Below are positions 27,096 to 36,314 of a stretch of 64,000 nucleotides of DNA, in pieces. The DNA is from JAHEEL01 sp963700375. Lineage in GTDB: Bacteria > Actinomycetota > Acidimicrobiia > Spongiisociales > UBA5794. The first letter of the stretch is position 1. Every line of letters starts with the position of its first letter. Below the pieces are notes generated by a model. The model did no database searches. It had not been told where the DNA came from and saw nothing but the letters and a program-made list of their open reading frames with translations. The translations under genes and the position numbers were made by a program. Location of the stretch: assembly GCA_963700375.1 (NCBI GenBank), contig CAVOXF010000007.1, positions 50,221 through 114,220 on the forward strand, written 5' to 3'.

Positions 27096-28448
27096 GTGGA
27101 AGATTTCCCGTTCTGGACGTTCTTCATAGGTTTCGGCCTTCTGATCGCGGCGGCCGTCGCCATCACGACGAAGCGGCAACTCGACTCGACGAACCAGGCG
27201 TGGCAGGCCGCCGCCGATACCCTCGGATTCACCTTCACGCCGGGCACATGGCGCGGCGGCCCCACCGTCGCCGGTGCGGTGGACGGCGCTCCCGCCGAGA
27301 TCCGCAGCTACACGAAGAGCACCGGACGGAGCTCGAGCCGATTCACGCGCTATACCATCGGGTTCCCGCCCATCGGGATCGGCCTCCACCTCCAACGCCA
27401 ATCCGGGCTCGGGATGTTTCTCAAAGTGCTCGGCACCCAGGACATCCTCATCGGCCAACCGGTCTTTGACGAGGCCTTCATCGTTCAGGCCGCCGACCCC
27501 CAGGCGGCGCGGGCGGTCTTGGACGCGGGAACGACGATGGTCTTGAACCGGTTGATCGCTCTCCACCCGGAGGTCGTTGTGATGGACGACCACATCGTCC
27601 TCGACCGCCGCGCGACGGTTCGCGACGCCGACACGCTGGTCTCGACGATGCGGCGACTCGCTTCAGCAGCTTCCGTGCTCGGTGATGCGGGAGAGTCTGA
27701 AGCGCTGACGGAGCTCATGGAGCAGCGACTCAGCGGGACGATGCCCGGAGCGTACGAGCCGGATGCGGTGGACCGGGGATCCATCGACACTCGCCTCACC
27801 GTCGGAGAGACGCTCATGGCGTCGGGGTCGCTCGACCTCGCGGCGCGTATCTTCAGGGCCCTCGGGGTGGAGCTTCCTGCGGACGACGAGGTCGCCGGAT
27901 GGTCGCGGCAGACCCGCCGGCCTGCGGGACCGCAACCCGGTGATTCATTGCCAGACGTCGCTTCCCCGACCGACCCTCTGCCAATTGCGCCGACGGAGGT
28001 CGTGCCAACGGAAGCCGCCACGCCGCCCGTTCCGGGACCGGAGCCAATCGTGCAATCCGACGACCAGCCCGACGACGGTCGTGACCGAGATGCGGTCGCG
28101 GTGGCAGCCGACCTCTTCGGGGAGAACCGCCTCAGCTTCGAAACGGCGCAGCGGTACTCCGACCTGTACGCCCAACGCGAAGTCCAGTGGACGGGCAAGA
28201 TCCGGAAGGTGGATGCCGTCGAACGCGACCGGATCCTCGGCGACAGCCCGTTCAACAAGGCGATCATCGACGTCGCCTCACTCGAGAACGACCTGTTCGG
28301 CAGCACCGTCGTGAGCGCCGTGGTTGCGTTCCCACCGTCCGGTGATGCGCGGCTCATCACCGGCCGCGACATCGAGTTCACCGGCACCCTGGCCGGCATC
28401 GACGCCCTCGTCCGCACCCTCTACGTCGCCGACGGACGTCTCACCTGA
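27096..28448 (+). CDS. Unknown membrane-anchored protein
   Basis: I do not recognise this 450-residue product. It starts with one transmembrane helix (FPFWTFFIGFGLLIAAAVAI, about 4-24), so most of the protein should be on one side of the membrane. A globular part to about 270 contains LHLQRQSGLGMFLKVLGTQD and ends with an alpha-helical stretch. A Pro/Thr-rich acidic linker (about 275-335) leads to a C-terminal domain (about 340-450) with LFGENRLSFETAQRYSDLYA and DIEFTGTLAGIDALVRTLY. The GTG at 27096 is 21 bases after the Lrp stop, so the two may be co-transcribed. Confidence 0.7.
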   Translation: MEDFPFWTFFIGFGLLIAAAVAITTKRQLDSTNQAWQAAADTLGFTFTPGTWRGGPTVAGAVDGAPAEIRSYTKSTGRSSSRFTRYTIGFPPIGIGLHLQRQSGLGMFLKVLGTQDILIGQPVFDEAFIVQAADPQAARAVLDAGTTMVLNRLIALHPEVVVMDDHIVLDRRATVRDADTLVSTMRRLASAASVLGDAGESEALTELMEQRLSGTMPGAYEPDAVDRGSIDTRLTVGETLMASGSLDLAARIFRALGVELPADDEVAGWSRQTRRPAGPQPGDSLPDVASPTDPLPIAPTEVVPTEAATPPVPGPEPIVQSDDQPDDGRDRDAVAVAADLFGENRLSFETAQRYSDLYAQREVQWTGKIRKVDAVERDRILGDSPFNKAIIDVASLENDLFGSTVVSAVVAFPPSGDARLITGRDIEFTGTLAGIDALVRTLYVADGRLT

Positions 28449-28468
28449 CCGGCGACCGGCGACGCTTC

Positions 28469-29776
28469 CTACTCCGGCAGCCGGTCCGCCAGATACGCCA
28501 CCAGGTTCTCGATCGGAATCCGGTCCTGCTGCATCGTGTCGCGATCGCGAACCGTCACCTGGTCGTCGTCGAGCGTGTCGAAGTCGACGGTGACGGCGTA
28601 CGGCGTTCCGATCTCGTCCTGGCGCCGATAGCGCCGGCCGATGGACTGGGTCACATCGACCTCGATCATCCAACGGCTCCGGAGGAGACTGGCGACCCGG
28701 TCCGTGACCGAGACGAGGTCTTCCTTCTTTGACAGCGGCAGTACCGCTACTTTGACCGGCGAAAGGCGCGGATCCAGCTTGAGCACCGTGCGCTGCTCCC
28801 CGCGCACCTCTTCTTCCTGGTAGGCGTCGATGAGGAAGGCAAAGGTGGTTCGGGTCGCACCCGCGGCAGGTTCGATGACATACGGAATGAAGCGCTCGTT
28901 CGTGGCAGGGTCGAAGTACGTCAGGTCCTCACCCGAGTACTCGGCGTGGGCCTTCAGGTCGAAATCGGTCCGGTTGGCGATCCCTTCGAGTTCGTCCCAG
29001 CCCCACGGGAAGAGGTAGTCCACGTCGTAGGTCCCCGAGGAGTAGTGCGAGAGTTCGTCCTGTTCGTGCTCCCGGAACTGGAGGTTCGACTCGGTCATCC
29101 CCAGGTCGATGTACCAGTTGCGCCGCTCGTCGACCCAGTACTTGAACCAGGTGTCGGCCTCGTCCGGATGGCAGAAGAACTCCATTTCCATCTGCTCGAA
29201 CTCGCGTGTGCGGAACACGAACTGCCCGGGGGTGATCTCATTGCGGAACGACTTGCCGACCTGGGCAATGCCGAACGGCAGGCGCATCCTGGCCGTGCGT
29301 CTGACGTTCTCGAAGTTGATGAAGATGCCCTGAGCGGTCTCCGGTCGCAGGTACACCGCGTTGTCGTCGCTCTCGACCGGACCCATGTGCGTACGGAACA
29401 TGAGGTTGAACTCGCGGGGCTCTGTGAACGAATCCTTGGTGCCGCATGAGGGGCATTGCTCTGGGTCGTCGAGCTTGTCGAGGCGGAAGCGGTTGTGGCA
29501 CTCGCGGCACTCGACCAGCGGGTCGGAGAAGGAGGCGAGGTGGCCGGAAGCGACCCACACCTTCGGAGACTGGATGACGGCGCTGTCGATACCGACGATG
29601 TCGTCACGCAACTGCACCATCGACCGCCACCACTGGTCCTTCACGTTGCGGAGCAGTTGGGCACCGAGCGGGCCGTAGTCATAGGCCGATCGGATGCCTC
29701 CGTAGATCTCAGAGGACTGGAAGACGAAGCCTCGCTTCTTGGCGAGGTTGACGATGGTGTCGAAGTCGGCGGTCAT
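28469..29776 (-). CDS. glyS: Glycyl-tRNA synthetase, single-chain class II
   Basis: The 435-residue product begins MTADFDTIVNLAKKRGFVFQ and shows a Cys4 zinc site (CRECHNRFR, CPSCGTKDSF), motif 2 (FRNEITPGQFVFRTREFEQM) and motif 3-like GATRTTFAFLIDAY. The anticodon-binding domain closes with PVKVAVLPLSKKEDL. It charges tRNA-Gly in the cytoplasm. The alpha2 type, rather than the alpha2-beta2 type of Gram-negatives, fits an actinobacterium; many genome projects call it glyS or glyQS. It is at the end of the minus-strand housekeeping block. Confidence 0.97.
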   Translation of the reverse strand: MTADFDTIVNLAKKRGFVFQSSEIYGGIRSAYDYGPLGAQLLRNVKDQWWRSMVQLRDDIVGIDSAVIQSPKVWVASGHLASFSDPLVECRECHNRFRLDKLDDPEQCPSCGTKDSFTEPREFNLMFRTHMGPVESDDNAVYLRPETAQGIFINFENVRRTARMRLPFGIAQVGKSFRNEITPGQFVFRTREFEQMEMEFFCHPDEADTWFKYWVDERRNWYIDLGMTESNLQFREHEQDELSHYSSGTYDVDYLFPWGWDELEGIANRTDFDLKAHAEYSGEDLTYFDPATNERFIPYVIEPAAGATRTTFAFLIDAYQEEEVRGEQRTVLKLDPRLSPVKVAVLPLSKKEDLVSVTDRVASLLRSRWMIEVDVTQSIGRRYRRQDEIGTPYAVTVDFDTLDDDQVTVRDRDTMQQDRIPIENLVAYLADRLPE

Positions 29777-29827
29777 AGGTGTCTTTCGGTGAGGCGGCGC
29801 GGATGGATGGTAACGGGGTTGGAGATC

Positions 29828-29852
29828 GAGCTACGAGCTGCGAACTATGAGC
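29828..29852. repeat. Dispersed AGCTACGAGC repeat, copy 2
   Basis: The segment contains GAGCTACGAGCTGCGAA and overlaps the uppS stop codon. Related copies lie at 9664, 31384 and 51377. Confidence 0.6.
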
Positions 29853-30621
29853 CTGAAGCCGGGAGGTCGTCTTCAGGTGCGGTATCGATTGCCTTCCCGA
29901 ATCTGCGATCGCGGTGCTGGTACTCGGCAACGCAACGGGCCAGTTCGTTTCGGTCGAAGTCGGGCCAGAGGACCGGTGTGAACACGAACTCGGCGTAGGC
30001 CGACTCCCAGAGGAGGTAGTTCGATATGCGCTGCTCTCCCGATGTCCGGATCAGCAGATCAGGGTCCGGCATATCCGGGCGATACAGGCGTGAGGCAATC
30101 GCCGCTTCGTCGACATCAGCGGGGTCGAGGGCACCGGATGCGACGTCCTCGGCGATCCGACGAGCGGCGTATGCGATCTCGGTCCGGCCGCCGTAGTTGA
30201 AGGCGTAGACCATGTTGAGCCTGGTGTTGTGCTTCGTCTGTTCCTCAGCAATCCGCATGCGATCCAGCACCGGTGCCGGGATGCGGGGATCGTCGTGGTC
30301 GCCGATGAAGATGACTCGCACGCCGAGTTCGTCGAGTTCGTCACGCCGCCGCTCGAGCAGATCGACGTTGAACTCCATGAGGAACGCCACTTCGTTGGCG
30401 TCGCGGCTCCAGTTCTCCGTCGAGAACGTATAGACCGTGAGCCACTCGAGTCCGAGGTCGAGGGCGCCGTGGACAACGTCGAAGAGGGCCGGCTCGCCCT
30501 GAGCGTGCCCGGCGGTTCGCGGAAGGCCGCGTGCGTTCGCCCACCGGCCGTTACCGTCGAGGATGATGGCGACGTGCCGCGGAATCCGGCTCCGATCGAC
30601 CTGGTGTTCGGCGTCAGACAT
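29845..30621 (-). CDS. uppS: Polyprenyl diphosphate synthase (UppS, cis-prenyltransferase)
   Basis: The 258-residue product has the catalytic P-loop-like motif HVAIILDGNGRWANARGLPR with the key Asp, later TVYTFSTENWSRD, NYGGRTEIAYA and the substrate-binding end DLLIRTSGEQRISNYLLWES with YAEFVFTPVLWPDF. It makes undecaprenyl or decaprenyl diphosphate, the lipid carrier for cell-wall synthesis. The ATG at 30621 overlaps the recO stop by 8 bases. The last codons and stop lie inside a dispersed repeat (AGCTACGAGC type), suggesting its C-terminus has been altered by a repeat insertion. Confidence 0.96.
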   Translation of the reverse strand: MSDAEHQVDRSRIPRHVAIILDGNGRWANARGLPRTAGHAQGEPALFDVVHGALDLGLEWLTVYTFSTENWSRDANEVAFLMEFNVDLLERRRDELDELGVRVIFIGDHDDPRIPAPVLDRMRIAEEQTKHNTRLNMVYAFNYGGRTEIAYAARRIAEDVASGALDPADVDEAAIASRLYRPDMPDPDLLIRTSGEQRISNYLLWESAYAEFVFTPVLWPDFDRNELARCVAEYQHRDRRFGKAIDTAPEDDLPASGS

Positions 30622-31333
30622 CGAGCAACTCCATCGAGTCGAGCCGGCGTTCAAGGTGATACTCGAGGAATCGCCGCGTGATGCCGAGTGCCTCACCCGA
30701 CATCGACGGATCGGCTTCCGGCAACGCTGACAAATCCCCCGCAGCCGCGCCCGCGAGATACTCGGTCACACCGGCTCGCAGCGCGTAGGCCCCGGGCGTC
30801 CGGCAGCGGTCGCAGAGGGCGCCTCCGGCGGCGAAGCTGAACCGGGTGAGTCCCTCCTCGGCGCCGCACCCGGCACAGTGTTGGAGGGCAGGTGCGACGC
30901 CAACGATCGCTGCTGCCTTCAGAAGAAACGCGGTCAGGAGGTCGGGATGCGGCGTGTCGCCGTCGAGCGCCCGGAGGCCCCGTTGGAGGAGGAGGAACAG
31001 GCGCTGTGCCGGTTCGTCCTCTTGGGCAACGACATCGGCGATTTCGATCATGGTTCCCGCCGTGACGACGCGATCGAGGTGCTGGCGGAGCGTTGGGAAG
31101 GCTTCAATGATCGAGACCTGGGTGATCATGTCGAGATTCTTGCCCTCGTAGAGCACCAGATCGACGTGGACACAGCTCTCGAGGCGTCCCCCGAACCGGC
31201 TCTTGGTCTTGCGAATCCCCTTGGCAACTGTCCTGAGCTTCCCTCGATTCGGGCTGAGCAGGACCACCACTTTGTCCGCCTCACCAAAGGAATACGACCG
31301 AAGCACAATCCCCGTGTCGTTGTAGAGCGCCAT
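30614..31333 (-). CDS. recO: DNA repair protein RecO
   Basis: The 239-residue product begins MALYNDTGIVLRSYSFGEAD, the standard RecO OB-fold start, followed by GKLRTVAKGIRKTKSRFGGR. A zinc-binding Cys pair pattern is seen at CAGCGAEEGL and CDRCRTPGAY, as in actinobacterial and Deinococcus RecO. RecO loads RecA with RecR during gap repair. The ATG at 31333 is supported by the family start. It overlaps uppS downstream and is separated from era by 160 bases that carry a dispersed repeat. Confidence 0.95.
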   Translation of the reverse strand: MALYNDTGIVLRSYSFGEADKVVVLLSPNRGKLRTVAKGIRKTKSRFGGRLESCVHVDLVLYEGKNLDMITQVSIIEAFPTLRQHLDRVVTAGTMIEIADVVAQEDEPAQRLFLLLQRGLRALDGDTPHPDLLTAFLLKAAAIVGVAPALQHCAGCGAEEGLTRFSFAAGGALCDRCRTPGAYALRAGVTEYLAGAAAGDLSALPEADPSMSGEALGITRRFLEYHLERRLDSMELLDV

Positions 31334-31383
31334 ACGCGTGAGGGTACCGGGATAGGTCGACGTAGCCGGGCACCGTCGGAAGA

Positions 31384-31400
31384 GGCTGCAAGCTACGAGC
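31384..31400. repeat. Dispersed AGCTACGAGC repeat, copy 3
   Basis: GGCTGCAAGCTACGAGC lies in the 160-base gap between recO and era. It differs from the copy at 9664 (AGCTGCGAGCTACGAGC) at two bases. Apart from this repeat I see nothing in the gap. Confidence 0.6.
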
Positions 31401-31493
31401 AGAAGGCCGCACGGACTGTGGCCCGGGACATACGAGCGCGCACGAGGACGCCGCCCGATTCGAGTTGACGGTCTGCTTCGGAGTTCGGGGCTA

Positions 31494-32369
31494 TCAGAAC
31501 CCCATGCGGTCGAGGGTGGAATCCTTGCGTTGCCAGTCCTTCTCGACTTTGACGCGGAGGTCGAGGAACACGGGGACGCCGAAGATCGTCTCGAGTTCTG
31601 CGCGGGTCTCGGCACCGACGGTCTTGATGAGCTCGCCGCCCTTGCCGATGACCATGCCCTTCTGGGACTGGCGTTCGACATAGACCGAGGCGGGGATGTA
31701 GAGCGCCCCGTTCTCTCGCTCCTCCATGTCGCCGACCACGACGGCGAGTGAGTGCGGCAGCTCCTCGCGCAGGCGGGCGAGATACTTCTCTCGAACCAGT
31801 TCGGCTGCGAGCAGCGCATCGGGTTGGTCGCTGTGCATGCCTGGGGGGAAGTAGAACGGGCTCTGCGGCATCAGGGGCTCGAGTTCGCCCCGCAGCGCTT
31901 CGAGGCCGTCGCCCTTCAGGGCGGAGATCGGAACGAACGCGTGGAAGTCCCACTCCCCCGCTCGGGTGAGCTGCGTGAGGATCTCACTTTGGGACGCCCT
32001 GTCCACCTTGTTGACGGCGACCACGACAGGCGCTCGTGACTCAGCGAGGCGGGCCGCGATGAGACGGTCGCCTGGGCCGATCGGCTGCTCGGCATCGAGC
32101 ACGAACAGGGCAGCGTCTGCTTCGGCGATCGACCCGTAGACGAGCGCGTTGAGCCGTTCCCCGAGGACGTTCTGAGGCTTGTGCAGCCCCGGGGTGTCAA
32201 CCAGGACGAGCTGCGTATCGCCGTTGGTCGCAACTCCCCGGATCGCATTCCTGGTGGTCTGCGGCCGTGGCGACGTGATCGCCACTTTCTGACCCACCAG
32301 CGCATTCACCAGCGTCGACTTGCCGACGTTCGGGCGGCCGACAACAGAGATGAAACCGGCAGCGGTCAT
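31494..32369 (-). CDS. era: GTPase Era
   Basis: The 291-residue product has G1 GRPNVGKSTLVNAL, G2 SPRPQTTRNAIRG, G3 DTPGLHKP, G4 NKVD and G5 SALKG, followed by a C-terminal KH domain with the GKGGELIKTVG loop. Era binds the 3' end of 16S rRNA and aids 30S assembly. Its ATG overlaps the stop of the corC-like gene (ATGA), as in many bacterial ybeY-corC-era operons. Confidence 0.97.
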   Translation of the reverse strand: MTAAGFISVVGRPNVGKSTLVNALVGQKVAITSPRPQTTRNAIRGVATNGDTQLVLVDTPGLHKPQNVLGERLNALVYGSIAEADAALFVLDAEQPIGPGDRLIAARLAESRAPVVVAVNKVDRASQSEILTQLTRAGEWDFHAFVPISALKGDGLEALRGELEPLMPQSPFYFPPGMHSDQPDALLAAELVREKYLARLREELPHSLAVVVGDMEERENGALYIPASVYVERQSQKGMVIGKGGELIKTVGAETRAELETIFGVPVFLDLRVKVEKDWQRKDSTLDRMGF

Positions 32370-33517
32370 CGGCGCGCCACGCGAACCCGGGACACACGGC
32401 GGCCAAGGACCTCCTCAGCCACGAGGGTGACTTCGTTGTATTCGAACGACTCGCCAACGTTTGGCACCCGACCGGCGAGTCCGAGAACGAGGCCACCGAC
32501 CGTGTCCCACTCCTCTTCAGGGAATTGGATATCGAGGATGCTGGCAAGGGCATCGACATCGAGCCGTGCATCGACCAGGAACTCGCCGGACTCGAGGGGC
32601 ACCACCATCGGCTCTTCATCGTCGTACTCATCGACGATCTCGCCGACGATCTCTTCGATGAGGTCCTCGATCGTGACGACGCCCGCCGTGCCGCCGAACT
32701 CGTCCACCACGATGGCGAGGTGTTTCTGCTTGGCCTGCATCTCTCGAAGGAGCTCGGAGATCGCCTTCGTCTCCGGCACGAAGTAGGCCGCGTGGGCCAG
32801 TTCCCGCGCCGGACGGGACGGGGCGGCCTGGTCGTACAACGTCAGGAGGTCGCGGGCGTAGAGCAGACCGACGATGTCGTCGACGTTTTCGCCGGTCAAC
32901 GGAATGCGTGACCGTCCGGCCTCGAGGACGAGGTCGACGGCGTCATCGGTCGATGCGCTTGCGGCCAAGGTCACCATGTCGGTGCGAGGAACCATCACCT
33001 CACGCACGATCGTGTCTCCGAATTCGATGATCGAGGAGATGAGTTCGCGCTCCTCGCGAGCTTCGGCGTCGTCGTGATCGTCCTCGTCGGACACGAGGTC
33101 GTTCGCGGCGTCGCCGATGCGCACGGCAATCGCGAGCATGCGGGAGAATCGGTAGGCGAATGAGTGTGGACGGGATCGGCCGATGGTCCGGGGAATGAGG
33201 TCCGACAAGAGCACGATGAAGATCGCCATTGCTCCATACGCCACTGCGAGCTGCCAGCCGGAGAACAGCCGCGCAAGCGCCCAGGATGCCGGGATCACGG
33301 CCAGGATCAGAAGCGTCGTGACGACGGTTCCAAGTGCCGGCTGGATGCGTAGGCGATCCTCGAGCAGGTCGGCCACCACAGCGGCCCCGGCCTCGCCCTC
33401 TCCTGCGTCGCGAAACGCATCCGCTCGTGGCGTGCGGACGAGGGTGGCACCGGACGCACGCACCAGCGCCGTCACGAAGAGCACGAGTATGGAGAAGCCG
33501 AACGCCGCCGCGATCAC
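32366..33517 (-). CDS. CNNM/CorC family transporter-associated protein (hemolysin C-like)
   Basis: The 383-residue product has three to four N-terminal hydrophobic helices (AAFGFSILVLFVTALVRA; LGTVVTTLLILAVIPASWAL; LAVAYGAMAIFIVLLSDLI) of a shortened CNNM domain. A CBS pair follows, with the hallmark VREVMVPRTDMVTLAASA and FGGTAGVVTIEDLIEEIVGE, then a C-terminal CorC_HlyC domain. Relatives help magnesium or cobalt export. The GTG at 33517 overlaps the ybeY stop (GTGA), and the 3' end overlaps era. Confidence 0.9.
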   Translation of the reverse strand: MIAAAFGFSILVLFVTALVRASGATLVRTPRADAFRDAGEGEAGAAVVADLLEDRLRIQPALGTVVTTLLILAVIPASWALARLFSGWQLAVAYGAMAIFIVLLSDLIPRTIGRSRPHSFAYRFSRMLAIAVRIGDAANDLVSDEDDHDDAEAREERELISSIIEFGDTIVREVMVPRTDMVTLAASASTDDAVDLVLEAGRSRIPLTGENVDDIVGLLYARDLLTLYDQAAPSRPARELAHAAYFVPETKAISELLREMQAKQKHLAIVVDEFGGTAGVVTIEDLIEEIVGEIVDEYDDEEPMVVPLESGEFLVDARLDVDALASILDIQFPEEEWDTVGGLVLGLAGRVPNVGESFEYNEVTLVAEEVLGRRVSRVRVARR

Positions 33518-33978
33518 GGTCGCACTCTACCGATCCGGGCGAGCAGATCGCTCTCTCGTCGCTCCATGCGAACTGCTTCTTCCTCAACCTCGTGGTCCCA
33601 GCCCAGGAGATGGAGCAGGCCGTGCACCACCATCAACGCAAGCTCGTCCTCGAACGGCACACCCTGCCGTCCGGCGTTCCGCCGCACCACCGAGGGGGCA
33701 ATGAAGATGTCGCCGAGTTCGATCGGCGGACCGCCGGGCGCCCGCTGCGGCGGGGAACCGGGAGTCGCTGACTCGATCGGGAACGACAGCACGTCGGTTG
33801 GGCCCTCTTTGCCCATGTGCGCTTCGTTGAGTTCGGTCATCTGTGCTTCGTCGATCAGGACGAGTGCGACGCCGGTATCGTCGTCGAGTCCTTCGGCCTC
33901 GAGCACCACTTCGGCGAGCCTCAGGAGTTCGTCGGTGACGATCGGTTGGTCCTGCTCGTCGGCGAAGAGGACGTTCAC
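33514..33978 (-). CDS. ybeY: Endoribonuclease YbeY
   Basis: The 154-residue product carries the zinc-binding motif HGLLHLLGWDH (His-x3-His-x5-His) and the central GPTDVLSFPIE. YbeY takes part in 16S rRNA 3'-end maturation and ribosome quality control. The GTG at 33978 overlaps the stop of the HD-phosphohydrolase gene (GTGA), giving a chain of coupled genes phoH, HD, ybeY, corC-like and era. Confidence 0.95.
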   Translation of the reverse strand: MNVLFADEQDQPIVTDELLRLAEVVLEAEGLDDDTGVALVLIDEAQMTELNEAHMGKEGPTDVLSFPIESATPGSPPQRAPGGPPIELGDIFIAPSVVRRNAGRQGVPFEDELALMVVHGLLHLLGWDHEVEEEAVRMERRESDLLARIGRVRP

Positions 33979-36314
33979 CCATCCCCCTCGACGAGCGGAT
34001 CGGCGGGCGTGAAGGCGGTCGCCGACGTTGGGAGCGCCGCCGCGGTTGCCCCTCCCGCGACATTCGGGCCGGGGAAACCGGGATACGGCACCCGCGTGTG
34101 GTAGTACCCCATGAGCGCGGCCACCAGTTCGCTCTTGATCCGGGTGAGGTCACCGAACGTCAGCTGCGAGTGATCCAGTTGCCCGTCGTCGACCTTCTCG
34201 GCAACGATCGAGTCGACGACGTTCTTGAGACCGGCGGCGGTCGGGTCCTCGGTGCGTGCATACGCCCGTGCGGCGGCCTCGGTGGCGTCGGAAATCATGA
34301 CGATCGCCACTTCCTTCTGCACCGGCTTCACCCCGTGGTGCCGGAAGAGATCCGGGTCGACATCCGGGTCGGCCTCGAGCGCCCGGTGGTAGAAGTAGCG
34401 CATCAGGCTGGTGCCGTGGTGCATGCGGATCCCGTCGGTCACATCGCCGGGGAGGCGGTATCGCTTCGCGAGCTTCAGGCCCTCGGTGACGTGCGAGCGG
34501 ATGATCTGCGCCGACTCCTCCGGCGGGAGCGTGTCGTGCGGATTCGAGACGCCGAACTGGTTCTCGACGAAGTACTGGGGAAGCGTCACCTTGCCGAGAT
34601 CGTGGTACCACGCTGCAGCCTGGGCAAGCAGCGGATCGGCGTCGATCGCCCGCGCCGCCCGTCCCGCGAGGGCACCGACGAGCATCGCGTGGTTGAACGT
34701 GCCGGGGGCTTGCTCTTCGATGAGGCGCAGCGCCGGGTGGTTGCGGTCGAGTAGGTCGAGCAGGCCGAGGGAGGTCGTGATCCCGAATGCCGTTTCGAAG
34801 AACGAGACCAGGCCAAGAGAGATGAGACCGGCGATGAGCGCTCCAACAAACGCCCACAGGGCGGAAAGAGCGATGTTGCCGGTTCCGAAAACCCACTCCA
34901 AGGTCGCGGCGACCGGGGCCACGGTGATCGCAGAGAGGAGCACGGCCACGCGGAGTTGCCGACGGGACGAGACCCGGGACACGAACGCCACGGGCACCAC
35001 CGTCGCGATTCCCGCGTACACCGTGTAGGCGATATCGCCGGTCGATGCGGCCGTGAACCCGGCCATCGGGATCGAAAGCACAACAGCGGTGCGCGGATCG
35101 AAGAGGATCGCAGCCAGGAAGCCGATCGCCACCGCAGGGAGGAGGTATCCAAGCGAGCTGTTGTCGGAGGCGATCAATTCCGGGATACGCGACATGAGCG
35201 CCGACATGACCAGAAGGATTCCGAGCACGGCCATGTGGCGTGGCTGCGTCCACTGTGCGGGGGCAATCCTCCACAGGAAGAAGGCGGCGAGCAGGACGGC
35301 AAGCACACCGAGAAGTGCGATAGCGAAACGGGACGTTCCCCCGGTCGCCTCCGGCTGGTAGAGGTCGAGTTGCTGGATCGCCTGAAGCTCGATACTCGAG
35401 ATCAACTCACCTTGCTTCACGATGGTGTCGCCGTTGCGGTAGACGACCGTTACCGGCTGAACGGCGGCTGCCTGTTCCTCGCGGAGCGCCTCCGTCGCAG
35501 CGTTATCGACGCGGAGATTCGCCTGGAGGCTGTTCCCGACGAGCTGGGCGATGCCTTCGCGAGCCGTCGCCTGCTCGTCGTTCGGGAGCCCGACCACGAA
35601 CAGTGGAGGACGCGTCAGCGGGTTCAAGTAGAGGTCTCTGCGTTCGGTCAACTCGGTCGGCTTGATGCCGGCCTGGAGCTCGTCGTTGACGGTCTCGAGG
35701 CTCTTCTGCTCGACCGCCGGGAAGACGGAATCCTCACCCTCCGCGATACGGTCGAGGTCGCTGTTGTAGAGCTCGACAAAAGACGGAATCGCCCGGGTGA
35801 GGGTCGGATGAGAAATATCCAGCAGTTCGATCTGCTCCTCGAGCGTCCTGCGCGGGAGGGTGGTCGTGGTGGTGGTGGGCGGCTCCGTGGTCGTCGTCGT
35901 GGTCGAGCTCGTCGTCTGCCCCGGCTCGGTCGAGCTCGTTGTCGCCTCGATGGTGGTGCTGGTGGTCGTCGGTTCCTCGGGAGGAATGAGCGATTCGTCG
36001 ATTGTGACCTCCTTGAGGTCCACGAAGAACGAGTTCACCTCGCGAATCACGGTCAAGGTGGCGTCGTTGTCGTTGGTGTAGACGGTGTCCACGGAGTTCC
36101 GAGCGATCTCGCGCTGCACCTCGGTCGCGGCAGGGTCCTCAATCGGATCCGTCGACCGGTTGGCGATGAACGTTTGCGGAGCCGGTTCGCCAACGGCGAG
36201 CTCGACCGGAATCACCCCGCCGGTATCACGCCCGGCCGAGAGAATGACCGAGACGAGCATCACAGTGACAAACAAGATCCCGGTGTTGATCAGCGCGGAT
36301 CGGTTGACGGTCAC
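33975..36314 (-). CDS. 7TM-HD family membrane phosphohydrolase (PgpH/YqfF-like)
   Basis: The 779-residue product begins with one membrane helix (about 8-25), then an extracytoplasmic domain of about 330 residues that includes a Thr/Ser-rich tract (about 125-150). Seven hydrophobic helices follow (about 355-545). A C-terminal HD domain contains NHAMLVGALAGRAA, AAAWYHDLGKVTLPQYF (the HD pair) and IRMHHGTSLMRYFYHRA. Relatives such as Listeria PgpH degrade c-di-AMP, so a role in nucleotide signalling is probable. The position between phoH and ybeY is the conserved one. It starts at a GTG overlapping the phoH stop. Confidence 0.92.
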   Translation of the reverse strand: MTVNRSALINTGILFVTVMLVSVILSAGRDTGGVIPVELAVGEPAPQTFIANRSTDPIEDPAATEVQREIARNSVDTVYTNDNDATLTVIREVNSFFVDLKEVTIDESLIPPEEPTTTSTTIEATTSSTEPGQTTSSTTTTTTEPPTTTTTTLPRRTLEEQIELLDISHPTLTRAIPSFVELYNSDLDRIAEGEDSVFPAVEQKSLETVNDELQAGIKPTELTERRDLYLNPLTRPPLFVVGLPNDEQATAREGIAQLVGNSLQANLRVDNAATEALREEQAAAVQPVTVVYRNGDTIVKQGELISSIELQAIQQLDLYQPEATGGTSRFAIALLGVLAVLLAAFFLWRIAPAQWTQPRHMAVLGILLVMSALMSRIPELIASDNSSLGYLLPAVAIGFLAAILFDPRTAVVLSIPMAGFTAASTGDIAYTVYAGIATVVPVAFVSRVSSRRQLRVAVLLSAITVAPVAATLEWVFGTGNIALSALWAFVGALIAGLISLGLVSFFETAFGITTSLGLLDLLDRNHPALRLIEEQAPGTFNHAMLVGALAGRAARAIDADPLLAQAAAWYHDLGKVTLPQYFVENQFGVSNPHDTLPPEESAQIIRSHVTEGLKLAKRYRLPGDVTDGIRMHHGTSLMRYFYHRALEADPDVDPDLFRHHGVKPVQKEVAIVMISDATEAAARAYARTEDPTAAGLKNVVDSIVAEKVDDGQLDHSQLTFGDLTRIKSELVAALMGYYHTRVPYPGFPGPNVAGGATAAALPTSATAFTPADPLVEGDG

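Noticed and set aside
29000..29450. Plus-strand frame antisense to glyS
   Set aside because: It is a GC shadow of glyS with no motifs.
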